In this document: positions 49,124-59,171 of the stretch, in pieces
How positions within the stretch are numbered: the stretch's first letter is position 1
Layout of the letters: every line of letters starts with the position of its first letter
Origin: Siphonodentalium dalli
Lineage: Eukaryota; Mollusca; Scaphopoda; Gadilida; Siphonodentaliidae
Assembly: GCA_032622095.1 (NCBI GenBank)
Contig: CP136066.1
Location: 51,370,911 to 51,434,910 of the forward strand
Direction: 5' to 3'
Length of the DNA: 64,000 bases
Notes under the pieces: generated by a model
What the model saw: only the letters and a program-made list of their open reading frames with translations
What the model was told of the DNA's origin: nothing
Database searches by the model: none
Translations under genes and position numbers: made by a program

Positions 49124-49699
49124 TATGGTCGATTTCTTTGAAATTTAAGCGATGTTAGTAGAATGCCACATTCCCCAGTTTGGCATAGCACCTGAGTACT
49201 AACATATAAATTTCATGCACCCGAAGGAGTGGATAATATGTTTTTAAATGCTATCATAACTGCACCCAACGAAACTTATGCGACGACATCTACAGTCCCA
49301 TACCAATACATCTCAGTGTCATACATGTACCCTTTTATGACTTTAATGGTGTCAAATCGGACAGGGAATAATTCTGGGCTCCTTATCGCATGTGGCCTTA
49401 TTGACAAATAGTACCCGCCATATCAAATCCAGTCGTAAGTCGGGATTTTTTTCACCCTGTGCCAATGCATTATTTTATATATGCGAGTCGACCATAGGTC
49501 GCCTCGCATATATAAGAGAATGCATTGGCCTAAAATTGTTTTTACAATTTTAATAATTTTTTCTTGTATTCTTTAACAATTTTATAATTTCACCCATACA
49601 GAGCCCCAGACAAACATGAGCAGACGACACTCTTCTATATGCTTCTATATATGTGTGGGGCTCCCTGCAGGGTAATTTGATGTTTTTTATTTTATGTCC
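49124..49699. repeat. First copy of duplicated host flank with MITE family B fragment
   Basis: Nearly identical to 59172-59745, including the MITE remnant at about 49411-49699 with one cassette. It ends at TTTATTTTATGTC and then jumps into LTR sequence at 49702. Confidence 0.8.
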
Positions 49700-49701
49700 A
49701 A

Positions 49702-49885
49702 AGTATGACCTTGGCAATTTGGTTGGGGTCACTTATAGTTCGATTATATTCCAGTCTCCCCCCATCGGTTAAGATAGCTATGTTTAGTATGTATCAGGGA
49801 TCGTTACTCTACATAGTATATTCCTGTCTCCCCCCATCGGTTGAGATAGATATGTTTAGTATGTATCAGGGATCATTACTCTACA
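49702..49885 (-). mobile_element. Truncated 3' LTR of the Gypsy element
   Basis: 184 bp identical to the right part of the LTR (AGTATGACCTTGGCAATTTG to CTCTACA). On the minus strand this is the beginning of the 3' LTR. The rest of the LTR is missing where it abuts MITE sequence. Confidence 0.8.
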
Positions 49886-49890
49886 TAAGG

Positions 49891-49904
49891 TCCCCCTTAT
49901 TTTC
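49891..49904 (-). other. Polypurine tract
   Basis: The minus strand reads GAAAATAAGGGGGA, five bases before the 3' LTR start TGTAGAG. It would prime plus-strand DNA synthesis. Confidence 0.7.
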
Positions 49905-52058
49905 AGATTTTGACTACTGGTGTTAAAATCTAAGGGTTGGATACTTCGGTATGCATATAAGTTACGATGTGTGGTCATCAGCAAAAATTGTATAAATTGA
50001 ATATATATATCTATGTACATGTTGAAGCCATATGCATTATGAAGAGGGTTGGCATGATGAGGTAACATAAGTGTGATAATATAAAGGGTATCAATATAAA
50101 TGACATTAGAATACATGTAATGCAATAATAATTATGTTGAACAATCAGTGGGTGAACGATACTTCGTTCAAGAGTTCATGGATGTGCTCGATTGGCGAGC
50201 GCTAATGTCCACTTCCGGCTCCTGGCTTGTGGACAAACTGTTTCATTATTGCGATAAGATGTGCGTTTGCAAAGCTTGTACTTTTGGAGGCATTCGGTTG
50301 TAATGACTTGGAAATGGGGTTGGATAATAATGATTAAAATTATCATGATAATAAAAAAAATCGGGAGAACTGTTACATCATTGAAATGATTCGGGTGGGA
50401 CTAATTTGGTTTACAAATTGAGGGAGGGGTGTAGGCTCTGTTGGTAGTCGTGCTTTGTGTATAAAAATATTGGGATTTGTGCGATTGCTTCAAACATGGG
50501 CTGCCATTTGCATTCATGTGATATTTATTTGTGGTTGAGATAGAAATAAATTTGTTTTCACATAATGTCGTATGATTTATACTGGAGTACGATATCAACT
50601 GGGTACTTGGGTTTGAAGTTTTACATCGCGCGCGTACGGTTAAAATATCGATTGATTCGGTCATCATTGATGCTTGGCATTGCTACATCACAATTAAAGT
50701 TATATTCTGAGATATATGCGCTTGTCCCTTAATGTAGGCCATCATTTCAGCCTATGTTATTGTCATACCCCGCCATGTGGACAATTGTATTTGTCGATGT
50801 AGCGTGGGGCGATTTTGACACTTGAGATTAAGATATTTTACAAGCGGTATATAATTGTGATTATTTGGATAACTTGAACTGGTAAAGCTATCTTTGGGAG
50901 TATAATGAATCATGATATGTTTATATGAAGAGTAGTTACGCGTATGTGTTGAGATGCGTTTCCTGGCCTCTATACTTGTTCATTTGATCTATGTGGAATC
51001 AAAGTTGATCAGACTTTGACTGCACTTCTGTACGGGATCCATTTAATGATCCACTTTTTACCCGGCCAGATTAGCGATGATTTTGCGCATGAATCGTCGC
51101 TATTGCAGGGTGGTAACTACGCGTGATTAAGTGTATGATATCAAATTATGGGTTTACCGTTGGGGTGATTAACACGATTCATTATGACGTAATTGCTTAT
51201 TCGGTGTCTGTGATAATTATTCCGAAGATGGGGCGTGAATAATTTAATTAGTCTCTGTGTCCGCCGTGACACATGCTATTATCTGAGTGCTAATGAGGCA
51301 AAACTGTCTGACAAATTATGAACTTGGCATCTAAACTTGTATGAGTGGAAATGCTTCATGTTTCTTGCTTTGATTTAGCATTTAAATTAATGCATGCGAT
51401 TCGCCTGAAATTTGAAGAGGTCGAAGTTATTCGCGTCTCCCGAATTGTTGATTGATGCGATAATAAAGCGTGTTGGCCGCCAGGTGATAACTTGCTGGAG
51501 ATGAAATATTGCCTTGCTGTGAGGGGGCCATGTGCGTGATATATACGGGTACATGGCGTTAAATTTCTGTATTATTGGCCAACCCACTTTGTATAGTTCA
51601 GATCTGTTTCTTTGATTAATTAAGCCTCGATTTTGTGCATCTGGGCGGGTTGGTGAAAAGAAATATGTCACCCACTTGGTGCGTGTGTGATTGCCATATC
51701 GTGTTACATGCACTGCACATGGTCTGGCAGTCCTGGTTTTGCGCGATGACAATTCTCTTTGTATTGTGTCTTTTTACGACAGGGTGCTATTTATTTATGA
51801 TAGGTGGAGATTGTCCAATAATATTCGTTGCATTTCGCGCGGTATATATCTGGTCGTCTTTGTTAGAAATTGGTAATTTTTACTTTGTCAGTTTGTTTCC
51901 TGGAGTTAAGTTGTTGAGTTTTATTCAGTTAAAGTTTATACATGTGTGAGCTGTTTTCGTTTCGTGCTTTTGGATATAGAGTTGAGTTTATGAGGTTAGT
52001 TGCTTTTATGATTATGTATGTTATCTAATTATGGTAGTTGTTTACATATTTTATTTTC
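49905..52058 (-). other. Gypsy 3' region after integrase, no clear gene
   Basis: Only short frames (for example 51752-51387, 121 codons, minus) that I cannot assign. No signal peptide plus transmembrane pattern that would suggest env. Confidence 0.45.
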
Positions 52059-53513
52059 CTATATCGACATGCTCTGTTCGTCTGTGCTATTTTTGTCGGT
52101 TTGAGTGGTTATATCGAAAGGATCATAATTTTCGGTTGACATGTTATATGTATCGCAACTGGACTTGCTTTTACGCTTGTTTTGTTGTACTAATTGTTGG
52201 GTTGACATGTCATACGGATTGTATGGCTCGGTTGATGAACTTGCATTGTACATTTTTGCTTCATCGTTTTGCGTTAGCATATCATAAGGGTTATATGGTT
52301 CGGTTGATGAAAATGATTGTTTTTCATGTTCGCGCTTTGATGCTATCAACTTATGTGCCATCTCTGGTAGGGGCACTGGTTCATTTGAATCCGATCCGTC
52401 CCGGATGACGCGGTTTTGTCGTATTAACTGTGTTAAAGGGGCTGTATCGTGGTTCTCATTTTCGGTGTCTGAATTGTTGCTATTACTCGATATGTCAGCA
52501 TCGGAGCTTTGTGTTGATGACTTATGTGGGAATACAAATCTGCTTTTCCGAACTTTCTGGTTCTCCTGTAATTGTGGTGTATGCCATTTAGTCGTCGCTA
52601 ATTTTAAATGTTTGGCATGACTTTTAGATAAACTGCCTGTAATTTGATTACGAATTACATACGAAACTGGTCCTGTTTGTTTAAGTATCACCCAAAATGG
52701 ATCATATTTCATACCTAGTTTATGGGTTTGTCTGTGATTCTTAACATAGACCTGGGAACCTATGGGAAATTCCGGTATTTTACCTTTACTGTTTTCGTTT
52801 CGTTTCGTCTTGACTTGTTTCATATTTTGTTTAACTAATTGAAATGCGAAGTGCTGCTTCTCTAGTAACTGTTGAATGAGGCATTCACCCGTGTATTTCT
52901 GTCGCGGTGTCAGTATCTTGTCAATATTTATTTGGGGGTGTCTGCAGAAAGTTAAAAAATATGGAGAAAATTGAGTCGTTGCTGAAACATGAAAATTCAT
53001 GGCTTCTGATGCGAAATTGAGAAATAGGTCCCATGATGTTGGATTTCCTTCAGTTAATTTGGCTAATATTCCATTGTAGTCGTGATGAGATCGTTCACTT
53101 AATCCGTTGCTGAATGGACTATAATACGAGGTCTTGCGATGCTGAATAACATAGTAGTTAGATATTATTTTGAAGACCTCACTGCACACGTCACTCCCAT
53201 TATCTGAGACCAGACAGGCAGGATAACCAAATATGGTGAAATACTGAGTCATAAGTCTTTCAGCGACCACTTCGGCATGTTTTGTGGGAAGCGCATATGC
53301 CATTTTGTGTAAACTGAATAAATCTATGACCGTTAGAATGTAGGAATTGCCGCTGGCTGTGGGTGGGTTAAATTTTCCCATTAAATCTATCGCGATCATT
53401 TCCCCTGGTCGGCTCGGTATATCCGTCATTTGATTTGGAATACGGGCAGTGTTTTGATTTCTCTGTTTACAAATGTGGCAATTGTTGGCGAAACTGACTA
53501 TCATTGGGAACAT
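52059..53513 (-). CDS. Gypsy integrase with repetitive C-terminal tail
   Basis: 484 codons from an internal Met. The Zn-binding CHIC motif is near residue 13, and its His partners lie upstream past the stop codon in the preceding frame. The catalytic triad is visible: Asp in MIAIDLMGKF, Asp in LVSDNGSDV, Glu in SNGLSERSHH. The C-terminal 150 residues are Ser/Asn/Thr-rich with three related repeats, EPYNPYDMLTQ, EPYNPYDMSTQ and ENYDPFDITTQ, which I do not know from other integrases. In-frame TGA at 53516-53514 cuts it from the upstream part. Confidence 0.88.
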   Translation of the reverse strand: MFPMIVSFANNCHICKQRNQNTARIPNQMTDIPSRPGEMIAIDLMGKFNPPTASGNSYILTVIDLFSLHKMAYALPTKHAEVVAERLMTQYFTIFGYPACLVSDNGSDVCSEVFKIISNYYVIQHRKTSYYSPFSNGLSERSHHDYNGILAKLTEGNPTSWDLFLNFASEAMNFHVSATTQFSPYFLTFCRHPQINIDKILTPRQKYTGECLIQQLLEKQHFAFQLVKQNMKQVKTKRNENSKGKIPEFPIGSQVYVKNHRQTHKLGMKYDPFWVILKQTGPVSYVIRNQITGSLSKSHAKHLKLATTKWHTPQLQENQKVRKSRFVFPHKSSTQSSDADISSNSNNSDTENENHDTAPLTQLIRQNRVIRDGSDSNEPVPLPEMAHKLIASKREHEKQSFSSTEPYNPYDMLTQNDEAKMYNASSSTEPYNPYDMSTQQLVQQNKRKSKSSCDTYNMSTENYDPFDITTQTDKNSTDEQSMSI

Positions 53514-53519
53514 TCGTGG

Positions 53520-54932
53520 TCAATAATATCGCAAACGTATGGTATGGTACATTCGTTGGGATCCATAATGACCGACAATATGATATTCAGAAATTATCTG
53601 CTTAGTCAGCTTTTCCGGGACATAAATGCGTTCCGATGCTTGCTCATTAAATACAGACATATAGTATAGAATTCCGTCTTTCAATATATATTGCTTTGTT
53701 ATATTTTCGGGTGGTTTATCGGATTTTAATTTGCGAATTATGTCTGATATAATATGGTCCTCTTTTTGCATTTCTTCGATATTGGTAGGTACATTTAGTT
53801 GTTCATTTTCGGAAATTAATATAGTGTCGGGCAACGTATGCACTTTTTGTTTACCTATTGTCTTGACGTAATTTTTTATTTTCTGTGAATCTAATATGTT
53901 TAGTGATCCGTCATTGATCGCTATGTCGTATGGCGTTTTCTCTTCGCTCTCCACTGAACACTCTGACATACTCTCTTGGTTTGTCGGGTCCACCCGAGAA
54001 CAAAAGTCAGCGGCTATATTTTCAGACCCTTGTATATAAGTAAGTTTTGGATTGTATGCGGAAATTTCAATAAACCATTTTTGAATACGTTTATTAGCCA
54101 TCTGAGTATTTTGAAACATAGAAACTAGGGGTAAATGATCTGTTCGTATTTCTACGTCCGATCCTTCTAGATAGAAATTGAGTTTCTTTAGACATACATA
54201 TATGGCGAGTGCTTCGCGCTCTGTAGTACTGTAATTTCGTTGAGAGTGATTCAACTTTTTGCTAACAAAGCAAATTGGAAATTCCGGGGTTTTGATATCA
54301 GTTTCTAATTTGTTTTCTGGGTATGGCTGGACTAATGATCCCCCCACTGAATGCATTGATGCATGGCAATATAAGATCATTTTCCTGTTCCTATCAGGGT
54401 AGGCCAGAGTAGGTACTTTAAGCAAATTTTGTTTTAGTGTATCAAAAGCATTTTGACATTCTTCGGACCATGCAAATTTTGCGTAACGAGCAGTTAATTT
54501 AATTAATGATGCAGCAGTGTCGGAGAAATCTTTACAATAGTTCCGATAAAAATTAAAAATCCCTAATACTCTACGGACTTCTTTCACTGATGTTGGGGCT
54601 GGCACATCTTGTATGGCTTTAACTTTGGCGGGATCTGGGCGGGTTCCATTTTGTGATACGATATGCCCTAAACAATTTACTTCTTTCATATAAAATTGGG
54701 ACTTTGTTAATCGTGCTACTAATCCATACTCTCTGAGTCGTTCGAATACTATTTTGAGGTGCTGTTTATGGAGGACCTCCGTTTCGCTGTGACAAATTAA
54801 ATCGTCGACAAAGCTGTCAACAAAACTTAACCCTTCCAATGCTTTATGGATTAATGTCAAAAACGTCGCGCTCGAGTTGCAATAGCCAAATGGGGCCCTT
54901 GTAAAAGAAAACAATCCGAAATCTGTGTTCAT
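53520..54932 (-). CDS. Gypsy reverse transcriptase (C-terminal part) and RNase H
   Basis: The RT part has FTRAPFGYCNSSATF and the catalytic box SFVDDLICHS (FVDD). LGHIVSQNGTRPDPAKV and the thumb/connection follow. RNase H has REALAIYVCLKKL (Glu) and RTDHLPLV (Asp), but the first catalytic Asp of the usual DAS motif is His in LYCHASMHS, a one-base change (GAT to CAT). The frame ends RMYHTIRLRYY then TGA, where the family usually continues with Trp-Pro. The N-terminal RT lies in another frame. Confidence 0.88.
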   Translation of the reverse strand: MNTDFGLFSFTRAPFGYCNSSATFLTLIHKALEGLSFVDSFVDDLICHSETEVLHKQHLKIVFERLREYGLVARLTKSQFYMKEVNCLGHIVSQNGTRPDPAKVKAIQDVPAPTSVKEVRRVLGIFNFYRNYCKDFSDTAASLIKLTARYAKFAWSEECQNAFDTLKQNLLKVPTLAYPDRNRKMILYCHASMHSVGGSLVQPYPENKLETDIKTPEFPICFVSKKLNHSQRNYSTTEREALAIYVCLKKLNFYLEGSDVEIRTDHLPLVSMFQNTQMANKRIQKWFIEISAYNPKLTYIQGSENIAADFCSRVDPTNQESMSECSVESEEKTPYDIAINDGSLNILDSQKIKNYVKTIGKQKVHTLPDTILISENEQLNVPTNIEEMQKEDHIISDIIRKLKSDKPPENITKQYILKDGILYYMSVFNEQASERIYVPEKLTKQIISEYHIVGHYGSQRMYHTIRLRYY

Positions 54933-54984
54933 AGTTAACTTTTCTTGATGTTCTTTGAGAACACCGATAACATGATAAGCTTGG

Positions 54985-56796
54985 CTAATGTCGATTGTGG
55001 AAAAAACTTTGGATTTTTGGAGGCGGCTGGAAACTTCGGTAAAAGAGGGGAGGGAGGTACCATCGTAATGGGACGGTGATTTTATTTAGCTTTCTCAGGT
55101 CTATACATAGTCTATAATTTTGATTTCCATTAGGATCTACGATTCCCTTACGGATCAATAAGGCAGGAAATGACCAACTCGCGTTTGTAGTTTTCTTTAT
55201 AATACCAGCGTCTAATAATTTTTGAAGTGCTTTTTCCATGTGTTCGCGTCTATGTAATGGAGTAGGATACGCACGACAAAAGATAGGTTCTGCATCTGGT
55301 TTGGTATCAACACGCATGACTATTTTATCGCAAAATCCTACCTTATTTGGATCATTTGTAAACACATCTTGATATTGGGAGATCAGTTCAAGTAGTTCAA
55401 TTTTGTGGTGGTCGGGGGCACATATATCGTCCAATTTGAAAGGTTTCTGGCCAGCCTTAGATATTTTTGTTTGATTTTCTATACTAAATACTTCTTGAGA
55501 ATCATTCATTTTATTTGTGGTGGGTACCTTAGCCTTTGTTTGACAGATCTGGTCTGAACTTAGGCCATGTGTTTTCGCAACTATATTACCTTTAAATATA
55601 GACATATACGAGTCTGAATTATTCATGATCATGACCGGTATATCTCGTTTTGATGCAGAAACTATCCCGTCCATAATGGACACATTCGGTTCATCCTTAA
55701 ATATGCCGATATCGGCGTGACTTACTCCAAGATATGGTGTCTCATACATGTCTGGTGTACCAATTATTTTTGTGTTCACCAATGCACATGAATGGGGTGG
55801 TAATTTGATATCTTGCCGCGAACGTAGCAATGATGCTATATGTAAATCCTGTAACATGGGAAATGTTTTGTTGCCTACTCTAAATGCATTCAAATCGAAA
55901 TAGAGTCTTACATGTTTGTCTGTTAAAAAATCGCGACCAAATATCGCTGATCTTGCTAGGTTGGGTAATATAAAGAATTGATGTACTAATGACATTGATC
56001 CAATTTTGAAGGGCAAATGTATACTGCCGTATACTTGCATATTTTGGCCTGTTGCTGAGGTCAGAATTATTTTTTCTTTTATTAACGGGGGCTTATTTGG
56101 AAGGGATCGATATACGTCATATTTTAAGCAACTTGTACTTGCCCCAGAGTCAAGTAATGCCCTAATGCGTTGGTTACCAATTTTAATAATTGTTGAACAA
56201 GGCGTTTGCTGTTGCAGTCCTTGTGCAATCTCTGCATGGTATTTGAGTTTAGGTAATGTATGCAATTGCATCTGTTCAGACTGGTTATTTATACTTTGAC
56301 AGTTTTTACTCGGCTCGTTATTATTATTATTTTGGTAAACCGTTGCAATTCGATTAGCTTGTCGTTGGTTTCGAGTTTTAGTGTTTACTTCACTATGAAT
56401 GTCCTTTTGTTTGGGAACGATCTTATGTAATCGTTTATTCATATCTGTTCTAACGTGACCAGCGGAATTTCTATTTATAATTGGAGAATGCACGTGTTTG
56501 TTCGTGTTCGTATCAGCATGATAAGATGTTTTAGGTTTCAATTTATTGGCCTGGTCTGAACGATGTCTCTGTTCTTTTATAGTAACACGTGCTGCTCTGG
56601 TGTTTAGGGTACCAGTCGCTGGTTTACTTGCATAACTGCTTAGCTTCTGGTAATTAGGTGCACATTTATTTATGGTCATATGTTTTGACGGTGTTTTGAA
56701 TACGGTTTTAGTTTGATATCTCGCGCTCTGATGTGATGTATTATGATGATGATGATTATGATTTTTAGAATGTCCTTGCGGCTTCTTCAAAGACAT
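54985..56796 (-). CDS. Gypsy protease and N-terminal reverse transcriptase, frameshifted end
   Basis: 603 codons. A basic, His/Asn-rich N-terminal region of about 190 residues precedes an aspartic protease with ALLDSGAST and AIFGRDFL. A linker follows, then RT starting QDVFTNDPNKVGFC and reaching NYRLCIDLRKLNKITV. After that the frame is wrong (PLRWYLPPLF...) and stops. RT similarity resumes in another frame at about 55050, so an indel of one or two bases lies near 55050-55065. Confidence 0.88.
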   Translation of the reverse strand: MSLKKPQGHSKNHNHHHHNTSHQSARYQTKTVFKTPSKHMTINKCAPNYQKLSSYASKPATGTLNTRAARVTIKEQRHRSDQANKLKPKTSYHADTNTNKHVHSPIINRNSAGHVRTDMNKRLHKIVPKQKDIHSEVNTKTRNQRQANRIATVYQNNNNNEPSKNCQSINNQSEQMQLHTLPKLKYHAEIAQGLQQQTPCSTIIKIGNQRIRALLDSGASTSCLKYDVYRSLPNKPPLIKEKIILTSATGQNMQVYGSIHLPFKIGSMSLVHQFFILPNLARSAIFGRDFLTDKHVRLYFDLNAFRVGNKTFPMLQDLHIASLLRSRQDIKLPPHSCALVNTKIIGTPDMYETPYLGVSHADIGIFKDEPNVSIMDGIVSASKRDIPVMIMNNSDSYMSIFKGNIVAKTHGLSSDQICQTKAKVPTTNKMNDSQEVFSIENQTKISKAGQKPFKLDDICAPDHHKIELLELISQYQDVFTNDPNKVGFCDKIVMRVDTKPDAEPIFCRAYPTPLHRREHMEKALQKLLDAGIIKKTTNASWSFPALLIRKGIVDPNGNQNYRLCIDLRKLNKITVPLRWYLPPLFYRSFQPPPKIQSFFHNRH

Positions 56797-56798
56797 TC

Positions 56799-58004
56799 TT
56801 ACATGTTTAAATATTGTTTGTTATTGGCGATCCGTCTTCGGCAATTTCGTATATCGTGGTTGTTCATCTTACATAGTGTGCAGAACTGGCGTTTTCTTTG
56901 ATTTGAGAAGTTTGGCCGGTTTGAGTTGTAGTCTATATTGTTTACTCGATCCTGGCGGATGTAATTGCTTTGTTTATTAAAGTTAGTATTCTGAAAATTG
57001 GATGGCATTCTGAATGGGGGGTTTTGCTGATGATTTGCGCGGTGCATTGGTTTGTTAGTTGCATAGCTATTAGATATATTATTGCGCGGTCTCCATAGTA
57101 TGGGACGTCGCCTAAAATGGTCAACCTCCATGGTTTGTGGGAAGGAGTCGTGTATTTGGTGTTGTTCATTTGACCTCGATGTTCTAACACCATAGCGAAG
57201 TTTGAACCTCTGTTTAATGTTCATTTGTTTCATTGCGATCTCTGTGGCACGGTCGAGCGACGTTGGGTCATCTTTAATTAAGGTATATTTGATATGGTCA
57301 TCGCGTATTCCATCCGCAAAAAATGTTACCAATTTGGTTTGTACCGCCTGTGTATTTATTTCATTAATAAAGGCAGTGTTTGCGAGTGATCGAATTCTCT
57401 CTGCAAACATAGGTAGTGTTTCCTGGTGTGTTTGTTTTAATGTTCGCAACATGGCCAGAGCCTGTGGTGCGTCACTTATCGCGCTGAAACGGGATCGCAA
57501 CTGCGCTTTCAAATCAGGCCATGTGACCGTTAGTGTGCCGTTAACCGTATTGTCATTGATGTATCGTTGCACGAATTCGGAAACACATGAACGACTTGTC
57601 TGGGCCGCTATTTTAATTATTGTTTCGTCCTCTGCCCCAAGTGTCGAGGAATATTTCTCAATTTCGTGCATCCAATTTGAAAATTCTGATGGTTTGCCAT
57701 CAAATGATGTAACCATTGCGTTCATGCCTATAATGGCAGATACTGTGGCCTGTGAATGGGTGGCGGCCGAAGTTTCACGCATTGTCATGTTAAATTGACC
57801 TATTTCTCGCGTTAATTGAGATATGAGGGTATTCTGTGTGTCTTGTGCGCTCGGAATTTGAAAGGATGGATTTGGTATATTTATGTCTTGCATGTTTGGA
57901 TTACTGGCCGCGTGTAGGTGGCATTCTCGTTCCATATTGAAAGTTCGATTAAATAAACTATCTTGATTAGAATATTCCACGGATTCGGGTGGCGGTGGTT
58001 CCAT
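56799..58004 (-). CDS. Gypsy gag with one zinc knuckle
   Basis: 401 codons. A central retrotransposon-gag region (WMHEIEKYSSTLGAEDE... through FFADGIRDDHIKYTL) and a C-terminal CCHC knuckle, CTLCKMNNHDIRNC (C-X2-C-X4-H-X4-C), follow a basic Asn/Arg-rich stretch. It would form the particle and package RNA. The frame is intact. It ends two codons after a slippery heptamer. Confidence 0.9.
   Translation of the reverse strand: MEPPPPESVEYSNQDSLFNRTFNMERECHLHAASNPNMQDINIPNPSFQIPSAQDTQNTLISQLTREIGQFNMTMRETSAATHSQATVSAIIGMNAMVTSFDGKPSEFSNWMHEIEKYSSTLGAEDETIIKIAAQTSRSCVSEFVQRYINDNTVNGTLTVTWPDLKAQLRSRFSAISDAPQALAMLRTLKQTHQETLPMFAERIRSLANTAFINEINTQAVQTKLVTFFADGIRDDHIKYTLIKDDPTSLDRATEIAMKQMNIKQRFKLRYGVRTSRSNEQHQIHDSFPQTMEVDHFRRRPILWRPRNNISNSYATNKPMHRANHQQNPPFRMPSNFQNTNFNKQSNYIRQDRVNNIDYNSNRPNFSNQRKRQFCTLCKMNNHDIRNCRRRIANNKQYLNM
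56805..56811 (-). promoter_or_regulatory. Candidate -1 frameshift site TTTAAAC at the gag end
   Basis: In the gag frame the minus strand reads TAT TTA AAC ATG TAA, containing the heptamer T TTA AAC, a classical -1 slippery sequence. A -1 slip continues as CAT GTA AGA ATG and enters the protease-RT frame directly. The pol frame has a stop 9-11 bases upstream of the heptamer, so the window for the shift is narrow and the site sits in it. Confidence 0.75.
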
Positions 58005-58289
58005 GAAAGTTAATTAAATCTGCTATCTGTTTTGTTTGAAAATTGTTTGGGGACAAGGGCCATACCACGCGAAAAAAATTTAGGGTGGAATTGGGTGTTA
58101 ATAATCAAGCCTCTAACAAGGTGTGAAAACGCACATCTGGCAAAAATGAAAAAGTTTGACTCACCGAATCCAATGAATAACTGACTGTCACAACTGTCGA
58201 GTGCAAATTGTCTATTTTGTTCTTGTCTTTGGATTATGCTGGAAATGTTTATGTCGTCTTTTCTTCTTCTTTTTCGTCTATGTTATCTT

Positions 58290-58560
58290 CTTTTGGCTGC
58301 GATCTTCATAAGCAATTTATAAAGTTTCTCTTTGTCTTGGCTGCGATCTTCTTTAGCAATTTATAAAGTTTTCTTTGTCTTGGCTGCGATCTTCTTTAGC
58401 AATTTATAAAGTTTTCTTTGTCTTGGCTGCGATCTTCTTTAGCAATTTATAAAGTTTTTCTTTGTTTTGGCTGCAATCTTCTGTAGCAATTTATAAAGTT
58501 TTTCTTTGTTTTGGCTGCAATCTTCTGTAGTAATTTATACATGCTTCTCTTTTATGTTTG
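58290..58560. repeat. 43-bp tandem repeat in the Gypsy leader, about 6 copies
   Basis: Unit CTTGGCTGCGATCTTCTTTA plus GCAATTTATAAAGTTTTCTT. It lies between the primer-binding site and gag. Confidence 0.9.
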
Positions 58561-58602
58561 GCTGTGATCGTTAGGACTTCGTTGTGTCGTAGTGAGACGC
58601 AG

Positions 58603-58620
58603 AACTGCTTAACGGCACCA
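58603..58620 (-). other. Candidate primer-binding site
   Basis: The minus strand reads TGGTGCCGTTAAGCAGTT nine bases after the LTR end. TGG at the start matches a tRNA 3' CCA. I cannot name the tRNA. Confidence 0.45.
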
Positions 58621-58629
58621 TTTCATCTA

Positions 58630-59171
58630 TGTGGAAGAATGAAGTCAGTTCTTGTATATCATTTATTCACATCTAATATCAATGTATAGTCAACAGCTTG
58701 TGATGGTAAATGATACATAATTGTGAATCAATCATAGATGTCATAGAACGACCGAAAGCGTCGCTTATTAATTAGCGACCTGATGTTGATGCCTGCCAAT
58801 TAGTCTGATGTGCCGAAACTGATTGAAGAGTAGATTAATGTCTGGTTTATATATCGCTAATGACTGGTAGCCGTCATTAGTGCATCTCTTTGTCTGTACT
58901 GACCCATGGGTGAACTGGGAATTATTACCTAAGACTGCTTCCTTTGTGGTTAGACTTGCATAACTCATAGGTCGCGGCCTCTCCGAGTATGACCTTGGCA
59001 ATTTGGTTGGGGTCACTTATAGTTCGATTATATTCCAGTCTCCCCCCATCGGTTAAGATAGCTATGTTTAGTATGTATCAGGGATCGTTACTCTACATAG
59101 TATATTCCTGTCTCCCCCCCCATCGGTTGAGATAGATATGTTTAGTATGTATCAGGGATCATTACTCTACA
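58630..59171 (-). mobile_element. 5' LTR of the Gypsy element, about 542 bp
   Basis: TG...CA ended and nearly identical to the solo LTR at 48581-49123. Differences include the length of a C run and one C/T change near 58741. On the minus strand it reads TGTAGAGTAATGATCCC to CATTCTTCCACA. Confidence 0.88.

Larger units (their letters stand above)
49702..59171 (-). mobile_element. Gypsy-type LTR retrotransposon, internal region plus 5' LTR, disabled
   Basis: Order on the minus strand: 5' LTR (59171-58630), primer-binding site, 43-bp leader repeats, gag, protease-RT, RNase H, integrase, about 2.1 kb without a clear gene, polypurine tract, partial 3' LTR. The integrase lies after RNase H, as in Gypsy/Metaviridae rather than Copia. 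No env-like ORF is seen. A frameshift in RT, a stop codon near the start of the integrase and a lost RNase H Asp make it inactive. Confidence 0.9.

Noticed and set aside
48721-49411. Duplicated 82- and 60-codon frames (also at 58768-59459) as a gene family
   Set aside because: The first lies wholly inside the LTR and the second in the duplicated flank. They are identical because the DNA is duplicated.
49905-52058. An envelope-like gene in the Gypsy 3' region
   Set aside because: Only short frames, none with a signal peptide, a transmembrane segment or a recognisable similarity.
56006-57798. Plus-strand frames opposite gag and protease (97 and 198 codons)
   Set aside because: They are antisense shadows of the retrotransposon genes.
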